Shown: in pieces, positions 11,301 through 20,681 of the stretch
How the letters are laid out: each line of letters starts with the position of its first letter
How positions within the stretch are numbered: position 1 is the stretch's first letter
Assembly: GCA_934047225.1 (NCBI GenBank)
Contig: OW204011.1
Location: forward strand, 14,706,339 to 14,770,338
Direction of reading: 5' to 3'
Length of the DNA stretch: 64,000 nucleotides
From: Ypsolopha sequella
Taxonomy: Eukaryota; Arthropoda; Insecta; Lepidoptera; Ypsolophidae
Notes under the pieces: model-generated
Told to the model about the DNA's origin: nothing
The model's database searches: none
Seen by the model: the letters and a program-made list of their open reading frames with translations, nothing else
Made by a program: the position numbers and the translations under genes

Positions 11301-14300
11301 AAGCGCGAGCGGGCGAAGTTCGCCGGGACAAGTACGCGAGCGCGAAGCGCGAGCGTGCGCAGTTCCTAGGGATGTCCTCGATCACTAGGGATGGGAAAAA
11401 TTGCCTTTTTTTTTTAAGGGATGTACCGAAAAAAAAAATTGTTTTGGCCATATCTTCGGAACGGAAGGTGGTACATCCCTAGGGGTCGGACCATAGGGTG
11501 CCAAAAAAGTATTTTTTATTTTTTTTTAATGTCAAAACTTTAACCGCCCGTATCTCCTAGACGGCTTGAGTTAGACCCATGTTGATGGGTGTCTAAGAAA
11601 AGGTCTCGCCGAGATCTAGCCCCCCACAGTGTCAAAACTTTAACGGCCCGTATCTCCCAAACGGCTGAAGCTAGACCCATGTTCATGGTACTCTAAGAAA
11701 AGGGTTCGACGAGCTCTAACTGAAAATGAAAAAAAAAAAAAAAGTCGAAAAAAAAATATATTTTTGCCAAAACTTTGATCGGCTATATCTCCCGAACCGT
11801 AAGTCCTAGCGAGTTGCGGTTTCGACTTTAGTGATCGGTTTGCCGAGGGCTTTCCGACCGCATAAAAAAATTTGACATTTGACAGGTTTTGACATTTTTT
11901 TGACAGGTCCAAAAAAGTGCTCCGATTCGCTTGAAACTCGGTATCAAGGGGCAAATGGGGTCGGTGATTACGAATTCGTTGTTAAATTTGACACTTTTTG
12001 ACAACCGACAAGGATTTTGAAACTTTTTTGAAAAACATTTGATCGGACATTTCTTCGGATCTAATGGCGAGGCCGAAGGCCGAGCCTTCAAGTGTCTTTC
12101 TAGCGAGGCCGAAAAACGAGCATGTGAGGACGGAGAACGCGCCAGCGAGGCCGATTCCGATCAAATAATTTTTTTTCAAAAAAGTGTCAAAATCCTTGTC
12201 GGTTGTCAAAAAGTGTCAAATTTAACAATGAATTCGTAATCACCGACCCTACTTGCCCCTTGATACCGAGTTTCAAGCGAATCGGAGCACTTTTTTGGAC
12301 CTGTCAAAAAAATGTCAAAACCTGTCAAATGTCAAATTTTTTATGCGGTCAGGAAGCCCTCGGCAAATCGATCACTAAAGTCGAAACCGCAACTCGCTAG
12401 GACTTACGGTTCGGGAGATATAGCTGATCAAAGTTTTGGCAAAAATATATATTTTTTTTCGACTTTTTTTTTTTTTTCATTTTCAGTTAGAGCTCGTCGA
12501 GCCCTTTTCTTAGAGTACCATGAACATGGGTCTAGCTTCAGCCGTTTGGGAGATACGGGCCGTTAAAGTTTTGACACTGGGAGGGGCTAGATCTCGGCGA
12601 GACCTTTTCTTAGACACCCATCAACATGGGTCTAACTCAAGCCGTCTAGGAGATACGGGCGGTTAAAGATTTGACATTAAAAAAAAAATTGGCACCCTAT
12701 GGTCCGACCCCTAGGGATCACCTTCCGTTCCGAAGATATGGCCAAAAACTTATTGTGCTGGACGGAAATTAAAAAAAAGTTGCTAGGGTATGCCATCCTC
12801 TTAATCGAAGTTTTCAGGTATTTCAATATTATTCAATAAAATACACGACATTTTTTCGACTATTTATCAAATTGTAGCACAGCATTTATTGCATAACTCT
12901 ATTGAAGTAATCTAACGGACTGTTTCGTACCAACTCGGACCGGACCGGCTTTTTACCGAAATAGGGCTAGTCCGTTCGGTCCGCTGGAGTTTAGGGCTCA
13001 CCATAAAAGTCCATCGGACCAGGTCCGAGTCCTATTTGAACGGACCAACTTAGGGCTTATATTTGGTCCATGTGACAGCTCTGGGGCTCACCACCCATCT
13101 CGTTGGCACGTAATAATCGTCTGTTACACACGGGTGTACCGAGTGTGGACTGTGACTTGTATTTCACAGTTCACACTCGGAACACTTCTGATACCCCATC
13201 GGGGATTCATGTCGTGACGATATAATTTATTTAGTATCAAAGTTAGCCACAATTCATATAAAGTTTTTTTTTGTTTCGGAACCTTTAATTATTTACCCGT
13301 TCAACATGCAACTTTTCCGTGTTATGAAGTATTTAAAAGGAACTAAACTTTATTTCCAAAGACAAATTGACACGTAGGTATCTGAATACTAAATGGCACT
13401 ATGAGCTATACCATAAACTAAGTATTACTACGTATAGACCGACAACTCCCATACATCAAGGCGTAGCAAATTTTTTACGCGCCCTTACGTCACTAGGTGT
13501 CGCCAAGCGTTGCAAATATCCACAACAAGTAAACTCTCATAGTTACTAAGTAAACATGTGGCTGTAATAGCTTTGCTTAGAAAAGTTAGATGGCGCTAAG
13601 TCGAAGTGGGAATTATTTTTATGTTACGTGACATCGCTGTGCCACTAGCGTCACCAATGGGTCTTTTTTAGCATCGTGTTCGTTAGAGGATTTAGCAACG
13701 CCATCTAGATTTCGTTAGAATTTTACACTTTTTCTGTGGCTACAAACTGATGTATGGGAACTGCTAGTCTATACGTAGTAATACTTAGTCTATGGCTATA
13801 ATTTTAATATAAATAAATCTACACCAGATACCTCTGCTGTGTCGAATGCTGCTTCCGGTGCTGCTGCTTCGGGTAAGTTCTTCAGTCGATCCTGCCTGTG
13901 TATGTAGACAGAGTTTTTAGTTATGTTCTTATGTCTGCTGAGAGGTAAGTTGTACTCCTGTCTGTGTATGTAGACAGAGTTTTTAGTTATGTTCTTATGT
14001 CTGCTGAGAGGTAAGTTGTACTCCTGCCTGTGTATGTAGACAGAGTTTTTAGTTATGTTCTTATGTCTGCTGAGAGGTAAGTTGTACTCCTGCCTGTGTA
14101 TGTAGACAGAGTTTTTAGTTATGTTCTTATGTCTGCTGAGAGGTAAGTTGTACTCCTGCCTGTGTATGTACACAGAGTATTTAGTTATGTTCTTATGTCT
14201 GCTGAGAGGTAAGTTGTACTCCTGCCTGTGTATGTACACAGAGTATTTAGTTATGTTCTTCTGTCTGCTGAGAGGTAAGTTGTACTCCTGCCTTTGTATG

Positions 14301-14989
14301 TACACAGAGTTTTTAGTTATGTTTTTCTGTCTGCTGAGAGGTAAGTTGTACTCCTGCCTGTGTATGTAGACAGAGTTTTTAGTTATTTTCTTCTATCTGC
14401 TGAGAGGTAAGTTGTACTCCTGCCTGTGTGGCTGTGTATGTAGACATACTTTTTAGTTATGGTCTTCTATCTGCTGAGAGGTAAGTTGTACTCCTGCCTG
14501 TATATGTAGACAGAGTTTTTAGTTATTTTCTTCTGTCTGCTGAGAGGTAAGTTGTACGATGTTAGAAAATGTTAATAATTTTGGCAAGTGCAAGTCGGGA
14601 TTCCTTTTTTAGCTGGATTTTATTCAAAGGATTTAATTTTAGAAATATTAAGATTAAGAAATTTTAATAGATTTATTTATTATTTATTTTTTGTTTCACA
14701 AACAAAAAATAAATAATAAATAAATTTATTAAAATTTGTTTTATTATTTGTTGTTTTGTTTTCTTGGAGCAAAGGGTTCCGTACTACCACGCAATATGGG
14801 TAGGGAACCCTTAAAAATATTTTAGTTAGTAACAACAATATAGATGCCATAGCTACATCGAGGCGACAAAAACAAGGTTGACATACCAATATTCTCCTTA
14901 TTGTGTTGAACTCGGCGTTGTGCAACTGGCATTTGACTTGATTATTTTTAAATATGGTATCACATATAATATTATTTGTTACAGGTTAA
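5282..14989 (+). CDS. SP1: short secreted peptide, five micro-exons
   Basis: Coding exons are 5282-5317, 7946-7988, 9677-9712, 13828-13872 and 14985-14989, joined in phases 0, 1, 1, 1, and encode 54 residues. Exons 1-2 encode a hydrophobic signal peptide (MKSLLVAFLIVV then VVFCSYTQQAMA). Cleavage after AMA would leave a 30-residue mature peptide starting QFGG, rich in Gly, Ala, Ser and Pro with no cysteine. The last exon adds two bases to finish a Gly codon, then TAA. A TATA box, consensus donors and a polyadenylation signal fit a real transcript. The inverted paralog SP2 supports exons 1, 2 and 5 directly, and all internal acceptors are alike. I do not recognise the family; a secreted effector or structural peptide is only inference. 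Exon combinations are not proven without transcripts. Confidence 0.72.
5480..5845. mobile_element. Foldback MITE in SP1 intron 1
   Basis: Inverted arms of about 100 bp (CTTAATGGTATCAAAAAAAA and its complement TTGATACCATTAAG) enclose a short unique centre. One arm is also found at the equivalent place in SP2 intron 1 (about 32820-32960), so the insertion predates the gene duplication. No transposase is encoded. Confidence 0.75.
5846..6242. other. SP1 intron 1, no feature
   Basis: AT-rich intronic sequence with no further exon or repeat that I can support. Confidence 0.4.
6243..6417. repeat. 175-bp palindromic element
   Basis: Inverted arms of roughly 75-80 bp running from TTACACAATATAACTTTAAA to its complement, with centre CGTCATCAGTCAAGTCAAG. 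The arms are almost identical. It would form a strong RNA hairpin in SP1 pre-mRNA and is probably a small foldback element. Confidence 0.85.
7105..7325 (+). mobile_element. MITE family AGCGGTTTCGCAG, copy 1
   Basis: The element starts AAAGCGGTTTCGCAGCTGG and carries the body ACTTATATTCAAAATTTACT through CATCGCAAAGTTTCC. Related copies lie at 34028-34267 and about 63507-63760. The 34028 copy keeps both inverted ends; here the right end is lost. It sits in SP1 intron 1. Confidence 0.7.
7335..7590 (+). mobile_element. tRNA-derived SINE
   Basis: The 5' part resembles a tRNA gene: GTGGTAGCTCAGGTATAGAA (box A-like) and GGCTCGATCCC (box B-like). It continues into a non-tRNA body, CCAATGAGTTTTTCGGAATT, shared with the SINE near 10490. 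The body and the absence of a proper acceptor stem mark a SINE and not a functional tRNA. It lies in SP1 intron 1. Confidence 0.72.
7946..7988 (+). CDS. SP1 exon 2 (end of signal peptide)
   Basis: 43 bases after acceptor TTCCACAG encode VVFCSYTQQAMAQF plus the first base of a Gly codon; donor GTAAGTACAG. SP2 exon 2 is also 43 bases and matches at 34 of 43. The AMA motif gives a good signal-peptidase site. Confidence 0.78.
8247..8317. repeat. Hairpin in SP1 intron 2
   Basis: Inverted repeat ATTTTCGTAGGAAGCCGAAG with its near-complement CTTCGGCTACCTACGAAAAT around a short loop. There are a few mismatches or small gaps. Probably a MITE remnant. Confidence 0.65.
8382..8430. repeat. Perfect 20-bp-stem hairpin
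   Basis: AATATAGTTTATTTGCGTAA and its exact complement flank a nine-base loop. It lies 64 bp after the hairpin at 8247-8317, and both are in SP1 intron 2. Confidence 0.8.
9331..9592. mobile_element. CAAGGTGAC foldback MITE, copy 1
   Basis: Long inverted arms starting CAAGGTGACTTTTTGATCAT, flanked on both sides by TA, the target duplication of Tc1/mariner-type elements. Related copies occur at 17374-17608 and 24963-25228. No transposase is encoded. It is in SP1 intron 2, 84 bp before exon 3. Confidence 0.85.
9677..9712 (+). CDS. SP1 exon 3 (cassette)
   Basis: 36-base phase-1/phase-1 exon after the shared acceptor AATATAAATAAATCAACAG, encoding GGLPSPSSLPVP (first Gly completed from exon 2). 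Donor GGTAAGTTTTT. Skipping or including it preserves the frame. Confidence 0.65.
10079..10384 (-). pseudogene. Transposase-like C-terminal fragment (tentative)
   Basis: A minus-strand open frame of 101 codons resembles the tails of insect DDE-type transposon proteins: EEWQKHCGHVKKIENEYI followed by an acidic serine tail (NDDS-like ESESSDSEDDE). No catalytic domain is present upstream in frame. It lies inside SP1 intron 3. The family assignment is from pattern memory only and could be wrong. Confidence 0.35.
10485..10599 (+). mobile_element. SINE, left part, split by a hAT-type element
   Basis: SINE body beginning near GCATGCACCAATGAGTTTTC, related to the SINE at 7335, and ending in GGGCTCAC. 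The same SINE resumes at 13084 with a repeat of GGGCTCAC and continues CACCCATCTCG. The interruption is the element at 10600-13083. Confidence 0.75.
10600..13083. mobile_element. hAT-type non-autonomous element, 2.48 kb
   Basis: The terminal inverted repeats are CAGAGCTGTCATATGGACCA on the left and, at the right end read as its complement, CAGAGCTGTCACATGGACCA. An exact 8-bp duplication, GGGCTCAC, lies at 10592-10599 and 13084-13091. TIR type and 8-bp duplication are hAT hallmarks. Sub-terminal zones carry repeated CGGACC/GGTCCG motifs on both sides. No transposase is visible. The interior holds the palindrome at 11441-12749. Confidence 0.88.
11441..12749. repeat. 1.3-kb palindrome inside the hAT-type element
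   Basis: Two arms of about 600 bp (11441-12050 and 12148-12749) are near-exact reverse complements around a spacer of about 100 bp. Matching landmarks include GTTTTGGCCATATCTTCGGA against TCCGAAGATATGGCCAAAAA, and paired TTGATACCGAGTTTCAAGCG stretches. The preceding DNA (10955-11400) is related to 17612-18010. Open frames here mirror each other and are not genes. Confidence 0.9.
13084..13215 (+). mobile_element. SINE, right part
   Basis: Continuation of the SINE split at 10599: CACCCATCTCGTTGGCACG through CACGGGTGTACCGAGTGTGG to CGGGGATTCATGTCGTGACG. The same body occurs at 48560-48715 and 58090-58205. Confidence 0.75.
13265..13405. repeat. Cassette-flank block, SP1 copy
   Basis: Sequence upstream of SP1 exon 4, containing ACCCGTTCAACATGCAACTT and AAAGGAACTAAACTTTATTT. 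It is the reverse complement of blocks near 22830-22935, 26340-26460 and 29610-29690 of SP2, which also lie upstream of cassettes in gene orientation. It is therefore part of the duplicated exon unit. Confidence 0.65.
13828..13872 (+). CDS. SP1 exon 4 (cassette)
   Basis: 45-base phase-1/phase-1 exon after AATATAAATAAATCTACACC then AG. Together with the base from the previous exon it encodes DTSAVSNAASGAAAS, with the first Asp split across the junction. Donor GGTAAGTTCTTCAG. SP2 exons 4-6 occupy the equivalent place and share the donor context. Confidence 0.7.
13890..14560 (+). repeat. 66-bp minisatellite with ten splice-donor motifs
   Basis: About ten head-to-tail units, mostly 66 bp (one 74 bp), lie directly downstream of the exon 4 donor. 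Each contains CTGCTGAGAGGTAAGTTGTA. The GTAAGT motifs start at 13945, 14011, 14077, 14143, 14209, 14275, 14341, 14407, 14481 and 14547. A single copy of this motif follows each SP2 cassette, so the array is an expansion of an ancestral intron element. The open minus-strand frame is a by-product of the unit length. Confidence 0.95.
14561..14984 (+). other. SP1 last intron
   Basis: Contains AAATAATAAATAAATTTATT-type palindromic AT sequence near 14680-14730. A block (CATCGAGGCGACAAAAACAA) has counterparts in SP2 introns near 25975 and 27330. The last 100 bp closely match the last intron of SP2, ending ATAATATTATTTGTTACAG. Confidence 0.6.
14985..14989 (+). CDS. SP1 exon 5 (two bases plus stop)
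   Basis: After acceptor ATTTGTTACAG the exon supplies GT, completing a Gly codon, then TAA. The remainder, CCATCGCTCCGCTACAAATA and onward, is 3' UTR and is conserved with SP2. Confidence 0.72.
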
Positions 14990-15048
14990 CCATCGCTCCG
15001 CTACAAATACAATATTATATAAATGTAAACTGTTTTTGACGATGCTGC

Positions 15049-15054
15049 AATAAA
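15049..15054 (+). terminator. SP1 polyadenylation signal
   Basis: AATAAA lies 60 bp after the stop codon, in GCTGCAATAAAGTTTATG. Cleavage is expected 10-30 bp downstream. Confidence 0.7.
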
Positions 15055-15289
15055 GTTTATGTATTGATTATTCTGACTTTTATTTCTTCATCACTAACAA
15101 TATGAACTATTCTTTAACGTCGTCGTACGTAATTCATTAGTGGAGGGGGGGGGGGGGGGCTGTAAAATATCTAGACTTTTTTTGTGGCGTCTGGCAACCA
15201 GTGACGACTGCAGGCTCAAAGAACAGGTGGTGCACTTTATAGTTTATTTAACGATAGGTATTTTAAATTGATTCTTCGTAAGTTCGCAA

Positions 15290-15610
15290 GGTAGGTAGGT
15301 AGGTTCATCCATCCATCCATCAGCCTAGTTCGTCCACTGCTGGACATAAGCCTTTCCAGAACTTTGCCACTCCCGGCGGTCATCCTGGAAGAATTGCTCA
15401 TACTCACACACGCTGGGCAAACGGGTTGGTAAACGCGGTGCCGGAACCCTCGCACCAGTCTGTTCCATATAAGGCCCGGCTATTAGGGATGAATATACTG
15501 CCATCCATCGGTTCAAGGCATGATGGTGTTGGGGAAACCACCAACTAAATCCTTTGGCTCCGTCGTGGTTGTGGAAACCGCCAACCCAATCCACTTCCGG
15601 CTCCGTAGGG
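15290..15610 (+). repeat. Interspersed repeat GTCCACTGCTGGACAT, copy 1
   Basis: CATCAGCCTAGTTCGTCCAC through CCCGGCTATTAGGGATG. A second copy at 23385-23620 is about 90% alike by eye. This GTCCACTGCTGGACATAAG motif is widespread in lepidopteran genomes; here it is likely a non-LTR element fragment. Confidence 0.6.
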
Positions 15611-16579
15611 GGTCGACACTGTCGATGGCAGCGTCGTAGTTTCCCGCAGTCGATTGTAATGTCCGGAGGACTGTCTTGAGGCGATTAGATGGCTCAATTT
15701 GTGCTCATTCTAATAAAATTTTTTAAGAAACTATGAGGCCTCTCCTTTAAATAAAATTTGTGTTCACTAATAAGGGTCTAATAGACATATTAACTTGGAA
15801 ATAATTGTATTTTTGCAAACCCCCTTTTGTTATTGCATTATTTCTCCAAAATGGTACAAACGATCAAGTTAGTTCTTACATACTAAAAATTGTACTTCAA
15901 AAACCAATTTATTAACTTGAGAGTTTTATTTTTAGCTGTCACTTACACTTTAATACTGATTTTTTCATAAACTCAAAGTCATACCTCGCGAGTTTGCCTG
16001 CTCCGCCACCCTGTAATCCCCCGCGAGCTCTGCCGCAGCAGTCAGTTTCAGGCTTTTGCCAAGGGTGGATGGCGCGTCGGTGTCTAAGCGATTCGGGTAA
16101 AATTTATCACCGTATTTGAAAACTTTGAGCATATTTGGGTACAAATTAATAGTAAACCCTTAGTTTAATGACAAATAAAAAATAAATAAAAGTAAATAAA
16201 AGATAATTTATTTGTCTTACAAATGTGCTAATACATATACACAAAACAATAAATACAAAAGTGAAAAGACAAAAAGGTCTAAGCTCGGCATACAGCTAGC
16301 TACACATGCAGACAGCCGCCGATTTTCAGCTCAGCCTTGTAATACTACATGATGAAACACATATTAGATTAAATTAAAGTAACTACAATAAATATTAACT
16401 ACAAAATAAATTGAAAAAAGAAAAAAAAAAAGCCTACAAAGTTTTTTGAAACCAAAGAACAAAATAAAAATAATAATAAAAAAAAAAAAGAATAAAAAAA
16501 AAAATAATGTTTAGTTAATTTAATTAATTTTTTATATAATTTATACTGTAAGGTGTGACTCCTTGATGGAACTTCATTC
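15611..16579. other. Intergenic DNA between SP1 and SP2
   Basis: Mixed AT-rich sequence with an A-rich tract at about 16390-16510. I see no gene. The intact repeats that follow are listed separately. Confidence 0.4.
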
Positions 16580-16766
16580 TAACACTAGTTAAAGTCTTCT
16601 TGTACGAGTTCCACTATTTTATTTCTTTAATTATTGCGACTAGTTTCGTCTATTTGAACATTAACCTATTCCAATCAGCCCGACGATGTCAAATAGACGA
16701 AACTAGTCGCAATAATTAAAGAAATAAAATAGTGGAACTCGTACAAGAAGACTTTAACTAGTGTTA
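16580..16766. mobile_element. Near-perfect 187-bp palindrome
   Basis: Arms of about 79 bp, from TAACACTAGTTAAAGTCTTC to its complement, with no visible mismatch over most of their length. The loop is CATTAACCTATTCCAATCAG plus a few bases. A perfect foldback of this size implies a very recent origin. Confidence 0.85.
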
Positions 16767-17025
16767 ATAATGTTTAGTTTTAGGAGGGAACACGTAGAGC
16801 CTGAGACTGCTTCAAGAGTAGCCATCTGCTACACTTAGTGCGGAAAGAGCCTAATGACTCGACATTACATATTGGTGCTTTGAAAAATATTATTATTAAT
16901 ATTTTATTTTGAGAAGCAATCATAGAACACGCAAAGAGACACTGCCGCGCCCGCCTTAGAAATAAGATGACATACCTATCTAACTCAAAGTTTGGGTTTT
17001 TTGGGAAATCAGCCCTGTGGGTCTA

Positions 17026-17150
17026 CCGCGTAATTCTCATTTACATCAACATCAACTTGAGATTGAAATTTGACGTGCGTGCGACGACGCCCGCCTAACA
17101 TGCCATCTCTTTGCTTGAAGTTGATACAAATGAGAATTACGCGGTAGAGC
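17026..17150. mobile_element. Foldback repeat related to 45462-45560
   Basis: Inverted ends GGTCTACCGCGTAATTCTCA and TGAGAATTACGCGGTAGAGC. The left arm and centre (GACGTGCGTGCGACGACGCC, ATGCCATCTCTTTGC) also occur in reverse orientation at 45462-45560 inside TM4-B intron 3. Confidence 0.7.
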
Positions 17151-17373
17151 CCCTGGTGCTTCTGAAAATTTATTCGTTGAAGAGTTGTGCCATTTGAAGC
17201 GGCGACATGCCAAAATATAAAAAAAAGTATCTGAAAAAGACTATTGGTCAATTACAGAAGTATTGAAGTAAAAAACTTTTTCATAGTTCCTAGTTGAATT
17301 GTTGAATGGAATTGTTGAATTGTTGTTGAATTGAATATTTTAGAATTGATTGATTGATGGTTGATTGAATATA

Positions 17374-17608
17374 CAAGGTGACTTTTTGACCATCGTCCAA
17401 ATTCATACTAGAGGCTTGGTAAGTGATTGGCATCATGAACCGATAACGATTTTTGTGAAATTTGTATAACGAAATTTTGACTTCTCATAGTGATTAGGAA
17501 GTCGAAATTTCATTTTATGAATTTTACAAAAATCGTTACTGGTTCATGATGCTGATCACTTATCAACGCTCAAGTATGAATTTGGACGATGTTCACAAAT
17601 TCACCTTG
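17374..17608. mobile_element. CAAGGTGAC foldback MITE, copy 2
   Basis: Ends CAAGGTGACTTTTTGACCAT and, at the right, AATTCACCTTG, flanked by TA on both sides. Related to the copies at 9331 and 24963. Confidence 0.83.
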
Positions 17609-17611
17609 TAT

Positions 17612-18010
17612 ATAAAGCTACATAACGGTAACTGACTCACTCACTGACTGACATGGTAGTTTAGTTTGAAAGAGTGGTTTGACATTGTAGTGATGTATTT
17701 TTGAAAACAACAATACGACAAAATCGAAAATTTGTAATTTTTTGACATTTGACATGGTTTTTTGTCATTTTTCCGAGATCTGTCGTTGTATTTGTATGGG
17801 ATTTTGTATGGGAGTCACGAAGCGCGAGCGTGCGAAGTTCGTAGTGATGTACTTTGACATTAGGGATGGGAAAAATTTACATTTTTCAGAACGAGCCCGC
17901 GAGCGCAAAATGCGAGCGGACGAAGTTCGTCGGTACAAGCACGCAAGCGCAAAGCGCGAGCGTGCGCAGTTCCTAGGGATGTTCCCGATCACTAGGGATG
18001 GGAAAAAATA
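17612..18010 (+). repeat. Partial copy of the 10955-11400 repeat
   Basis: Shares TATAAAGCTACATAACGGTA, a CTGACTGACATGG segment and GCGCAGTTCCTAGGGATG with the interior of the 2.5-kb hAT-type element. It stops before the palindrome arms. Confidence 0.7.
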
Positions 18011-18056
18011 TTGTATTTTACCGATATAAACCGTGTATTTTGTTAGAGAACGCAAT

Positions 18057-18930
18057 GTTATTTAACATTTAACGAAATGTACAGAGATTTCGATACAATA
18101 TGTCTAATATAATCGGACATTTAAGCAGCATAAAAATTGCATACTATCACAAATTATTTATATGTGTTCTTTATTGCTCTAAAAATTCTTTTGAGACATA
18201 AAGTCGACAGAGGCGACTCGTAAGTAGATATTTACGTTCATATTGTCTCTGATGAAATAAACAAGTGAGGATTGTTTATACATATTTTGTTGTACAAAGG
18301 AGAGAGCTCAATTTAATAGATCTGTGTAAATCTGTCGTTCGAATCGACGGATTATTTTATTTATAAAGATAGACACAGTGATCATGTCCCAGTTATGCGA
18401 TATGTTCTATACTGGTGATGTAAACAAGTAAGGCTTGCTTAATACATATATTGTTATACAAAGAGAGTTCAGTTCGATTCTGAATCATGAAATCGTTTAA
18501 AGAAATAAATGTATGGTTGTGTGTTCGTAGCGTAAATATTGTCTCACTGGTGATGTAAACAAGTAGGCTTGTTTAATACATATATTGTTATACAAAGAAT
18601 AATTCAGTTCGATTCTGAATCTTGAAGTCGTTTAAAGAAATAAATGTATAGTTGTCTTAATAATCTAATTCTTATGTACTAGATAAACTATAGATAATAA
18701 GGCCAAAGGGGTTTTTTGTAGTCGTTGTCTTTCCTCTTTATTAAATTCATTTTGGGCCAATTTTGAGAACAACGACAAAAAATTCATTAAATTATAGAGT
18801 CTTTAAAGCGTATGTCGGTGTTTATCTTCTTACCCTTTCCTTTTATGGCTTAGATATCTTGAATCAAGGAAATAATAGCATATTAACTTAATCGATTAAT
18901 ATATATCCGATATCAACAACATGGTATCAG
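18057..18930 (+). mobile_element. Possible copia-type LTR remnant with primer-binding site
   Basis: The sequence ends ATCAACAACA directly followed by TGGTATCAG (18922-18930), the initiator-Met-tRNA-type primer-binding site common in copia elements. A possible start is TGTTATTTAACATTTAACG at 18057. Internally it holds three diverged repeats with AAACAAGTAAGGCTTG-like and ATATTGTTATACAAAG cores (18240, 18415, 18545). No gag-pol follows. The start is uncertain and there is no second LTR, so this is tentative. Confidence 0.35.
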
Positions 18931-19022
18931 TTCAATCACAATGGGAAAAGTAATTCAATAGTCAAGTCCGAGTCTAGACTTTCATGGTTAGAACCTGCAC
19001 GGATGTGGATGTATATGTATGT

Positions 19023-19076
19023 ATAGGCGCCAATACATATATATATATATACATATATATATGTATTGGCGCCTAT
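19023..19076. repeat. Palindrome able to form a cruciform
   Basis: ATAGGCGCCAATACATATAT and its complement meet around an alternating TA centre. The outer 16 or so bases match exactly. The AT-rich core makes a cruciform plausible; it may be an expanded AT microsatellite between MITE ends. Confidence 0.75.
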
Positions 19077-19806
19077 ATATATATATAGCTATGTTCATGT
19101 AAGGGGCAGTTGGGGCGCGGGCGAGTTCCCGGCGAGCCATCTCAGTACGGCACCCTAATAATATAAACTAACCGCTGTATTCATTCGTAGGAAAATTTCC
19201 GCACTTTACGTTAAAAATTTCCACTCCATTTTTTTGAAATCACACTGTGTTGGTTCATCTTGCAAGACAACGTAATGCTTTGAAGTCGCGGAGACAACTG
19301 ATATTTTTTGAGAATGCCTCTAAAGATTTCAAATATTCTTGTAGGACATAAATCACGCCTTCAGCTCTGAACTACAGCCTTTTGGTCTTGGTTTTCACCA
19401 TGCACTCCTAATTTGTTTGCCGAGACAACTTTTGTACAGCCTAAAGGGTTAAGGTAGGTTTTAGAAATAACTTCTAAGTAATTTCAACATTCCATAACTT
19501 TGTAGTTATATCTAGGTTAAAAATTTAACCTTAAGATCTCACTTAAGCATAATGCTAGCCTTTCCAGAACCTAATCACGAGTCTACAACAACTGTAAGAT
19601 CCTAGGACTATATAGTCGTGAAACATAAGTCAAAATAACGTTAATTTAAACTCTTGTCAACAGCTTTAGAACTTAATAATCATTCTCAAGTACTTAATAT
19701 GCCTAGATAGAAAAGCATTAACCTTTTTGCGACCCTTATACAAATTAAAGGCAGTTTTCACAACCTAGGCCCAAATGAATTGTTACTTGGGCTATCTTAT
19801 ATTGTA

Positions 19807-19917
19807 CAGTGGAGACCGCATCAAGTTAGACACATTGAACTTTGTACCTATCTTATATTCTTCTTTGTATGAGCTAATGTTGTACTGCAAGTGTTTAGCT
19901 TGATGTGGTCTCCACTG
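19807..19917. mobile_element. 111-bp TA-flanked MITE
   Basis: Inverted ends CAGTGGAGACCGCATCAAGT and, at the right, its near-complement CTTGATGTGGTCTCCACTG, with TA on both sides. A small mariner-type MITE without coding capacity. Confidence 0.85.
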
Positions 19918-20058
19918 TACAAGTCTATGATAGCTTAAGACAGCCCTTAATATATACAATTTGACGCACTTTTAACAGATTGCATTCCCTGTAAAGGGTC
20001 CTGTATCATATTGACAGGATATGTCTTAATAATATTAGTTACGCGGATGACATGGTGC

Positions 20059-20681
20059 CAGAGGCGTAGCTAGGCAGACAAGGGCCCCGGTGCATGGAGA
20101 AAATATCGCCCCCCCCCTCTCTTTCCACGTGGCTTAAACTTATATTAGCCGGACTAATAATGTAGCCCTTAAACTTATAGATAGGGATACGATGAGAATA
20201 CAGTGAAATACACTCATGCCTAGTAGGATAATAGTCCATAATTCACTTGTATAATGAAATGAATGAGGTGTAAAATCACTATCTAAGTATCTACGTGTTT
20301 AGCAAAAGTGAATAAAAATATTTATTATACAGACATCTGCCTAATAAACAACAGTAAATTACTTGAAATAGTTAACGATGAAAGGAAATACCTTCGTTGC
20401 TAAAACTTTGCACTCCAGATCAGATTTTGCAACAGGAAACTGAACAACCCGTAATTTTTACGCCTTGTTTCTCTTGACGGTCGCGTTGTCAGATTGCGTT
20501 TGGCAATTGGTCTAGCACAACTGGTTTTATATAACAGCTTTTCTATTCCTGACAGAACAAAAAACTGAAAAATGTTGAACGTCACTCAGGTTCCTTCTAA
20601 AAATCTTCAAAATAAAGGGCCCCTTGAGCTTTGGGGCCCTGGTGCACTGCACCACCTTGCCATATGATAGCTACGCCACTG
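20059..20681. mobile_element. hAT-type MITE splitting the LINE YADD region
   Basis: Inverted ends CAGAGGCGTAGCTAGGCAG and TAGCTACGCCACTG enclose 623 bp. An exact 8-bp duplication, CATGGTGC, lies at 20051-20058 and 20682-20689. The interior is non-coding; GGGGCCC-rich sequence lies near each end. Confidence 0.9.

Noticed and set aside
11267..12566. Several 65-105-codon frames within the hAT-type element
   Set aside because: They are mirrored on both strands by the palindrome and carry GCGCGAAGCGCGAGCG-type repeats.
13873..13945. Use of the first minisatellite GTAAGT as an alternative exon 4 donor
   Set aside because: Extending exon 4 to it would read into an in-frame TAG shortly after the normal donor, truncating the peptide; possible but not a coding extension.
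13796..14369. 169-codon minus-strand frame with a 22-residue repeat (and a plus-strand mirror) as a gene
   Set aside because: It overlaps SP1 exon 4 on the other strand and is explained by the 66-bp intronic minisatellite.
15133..15150. G-run as a G-quadruplex regulator of SP1
   Set aside because: A single homopolymer of about 18 G, downstream of the polyadenylation signal; too simple to assign a role and prone to sequencing error.
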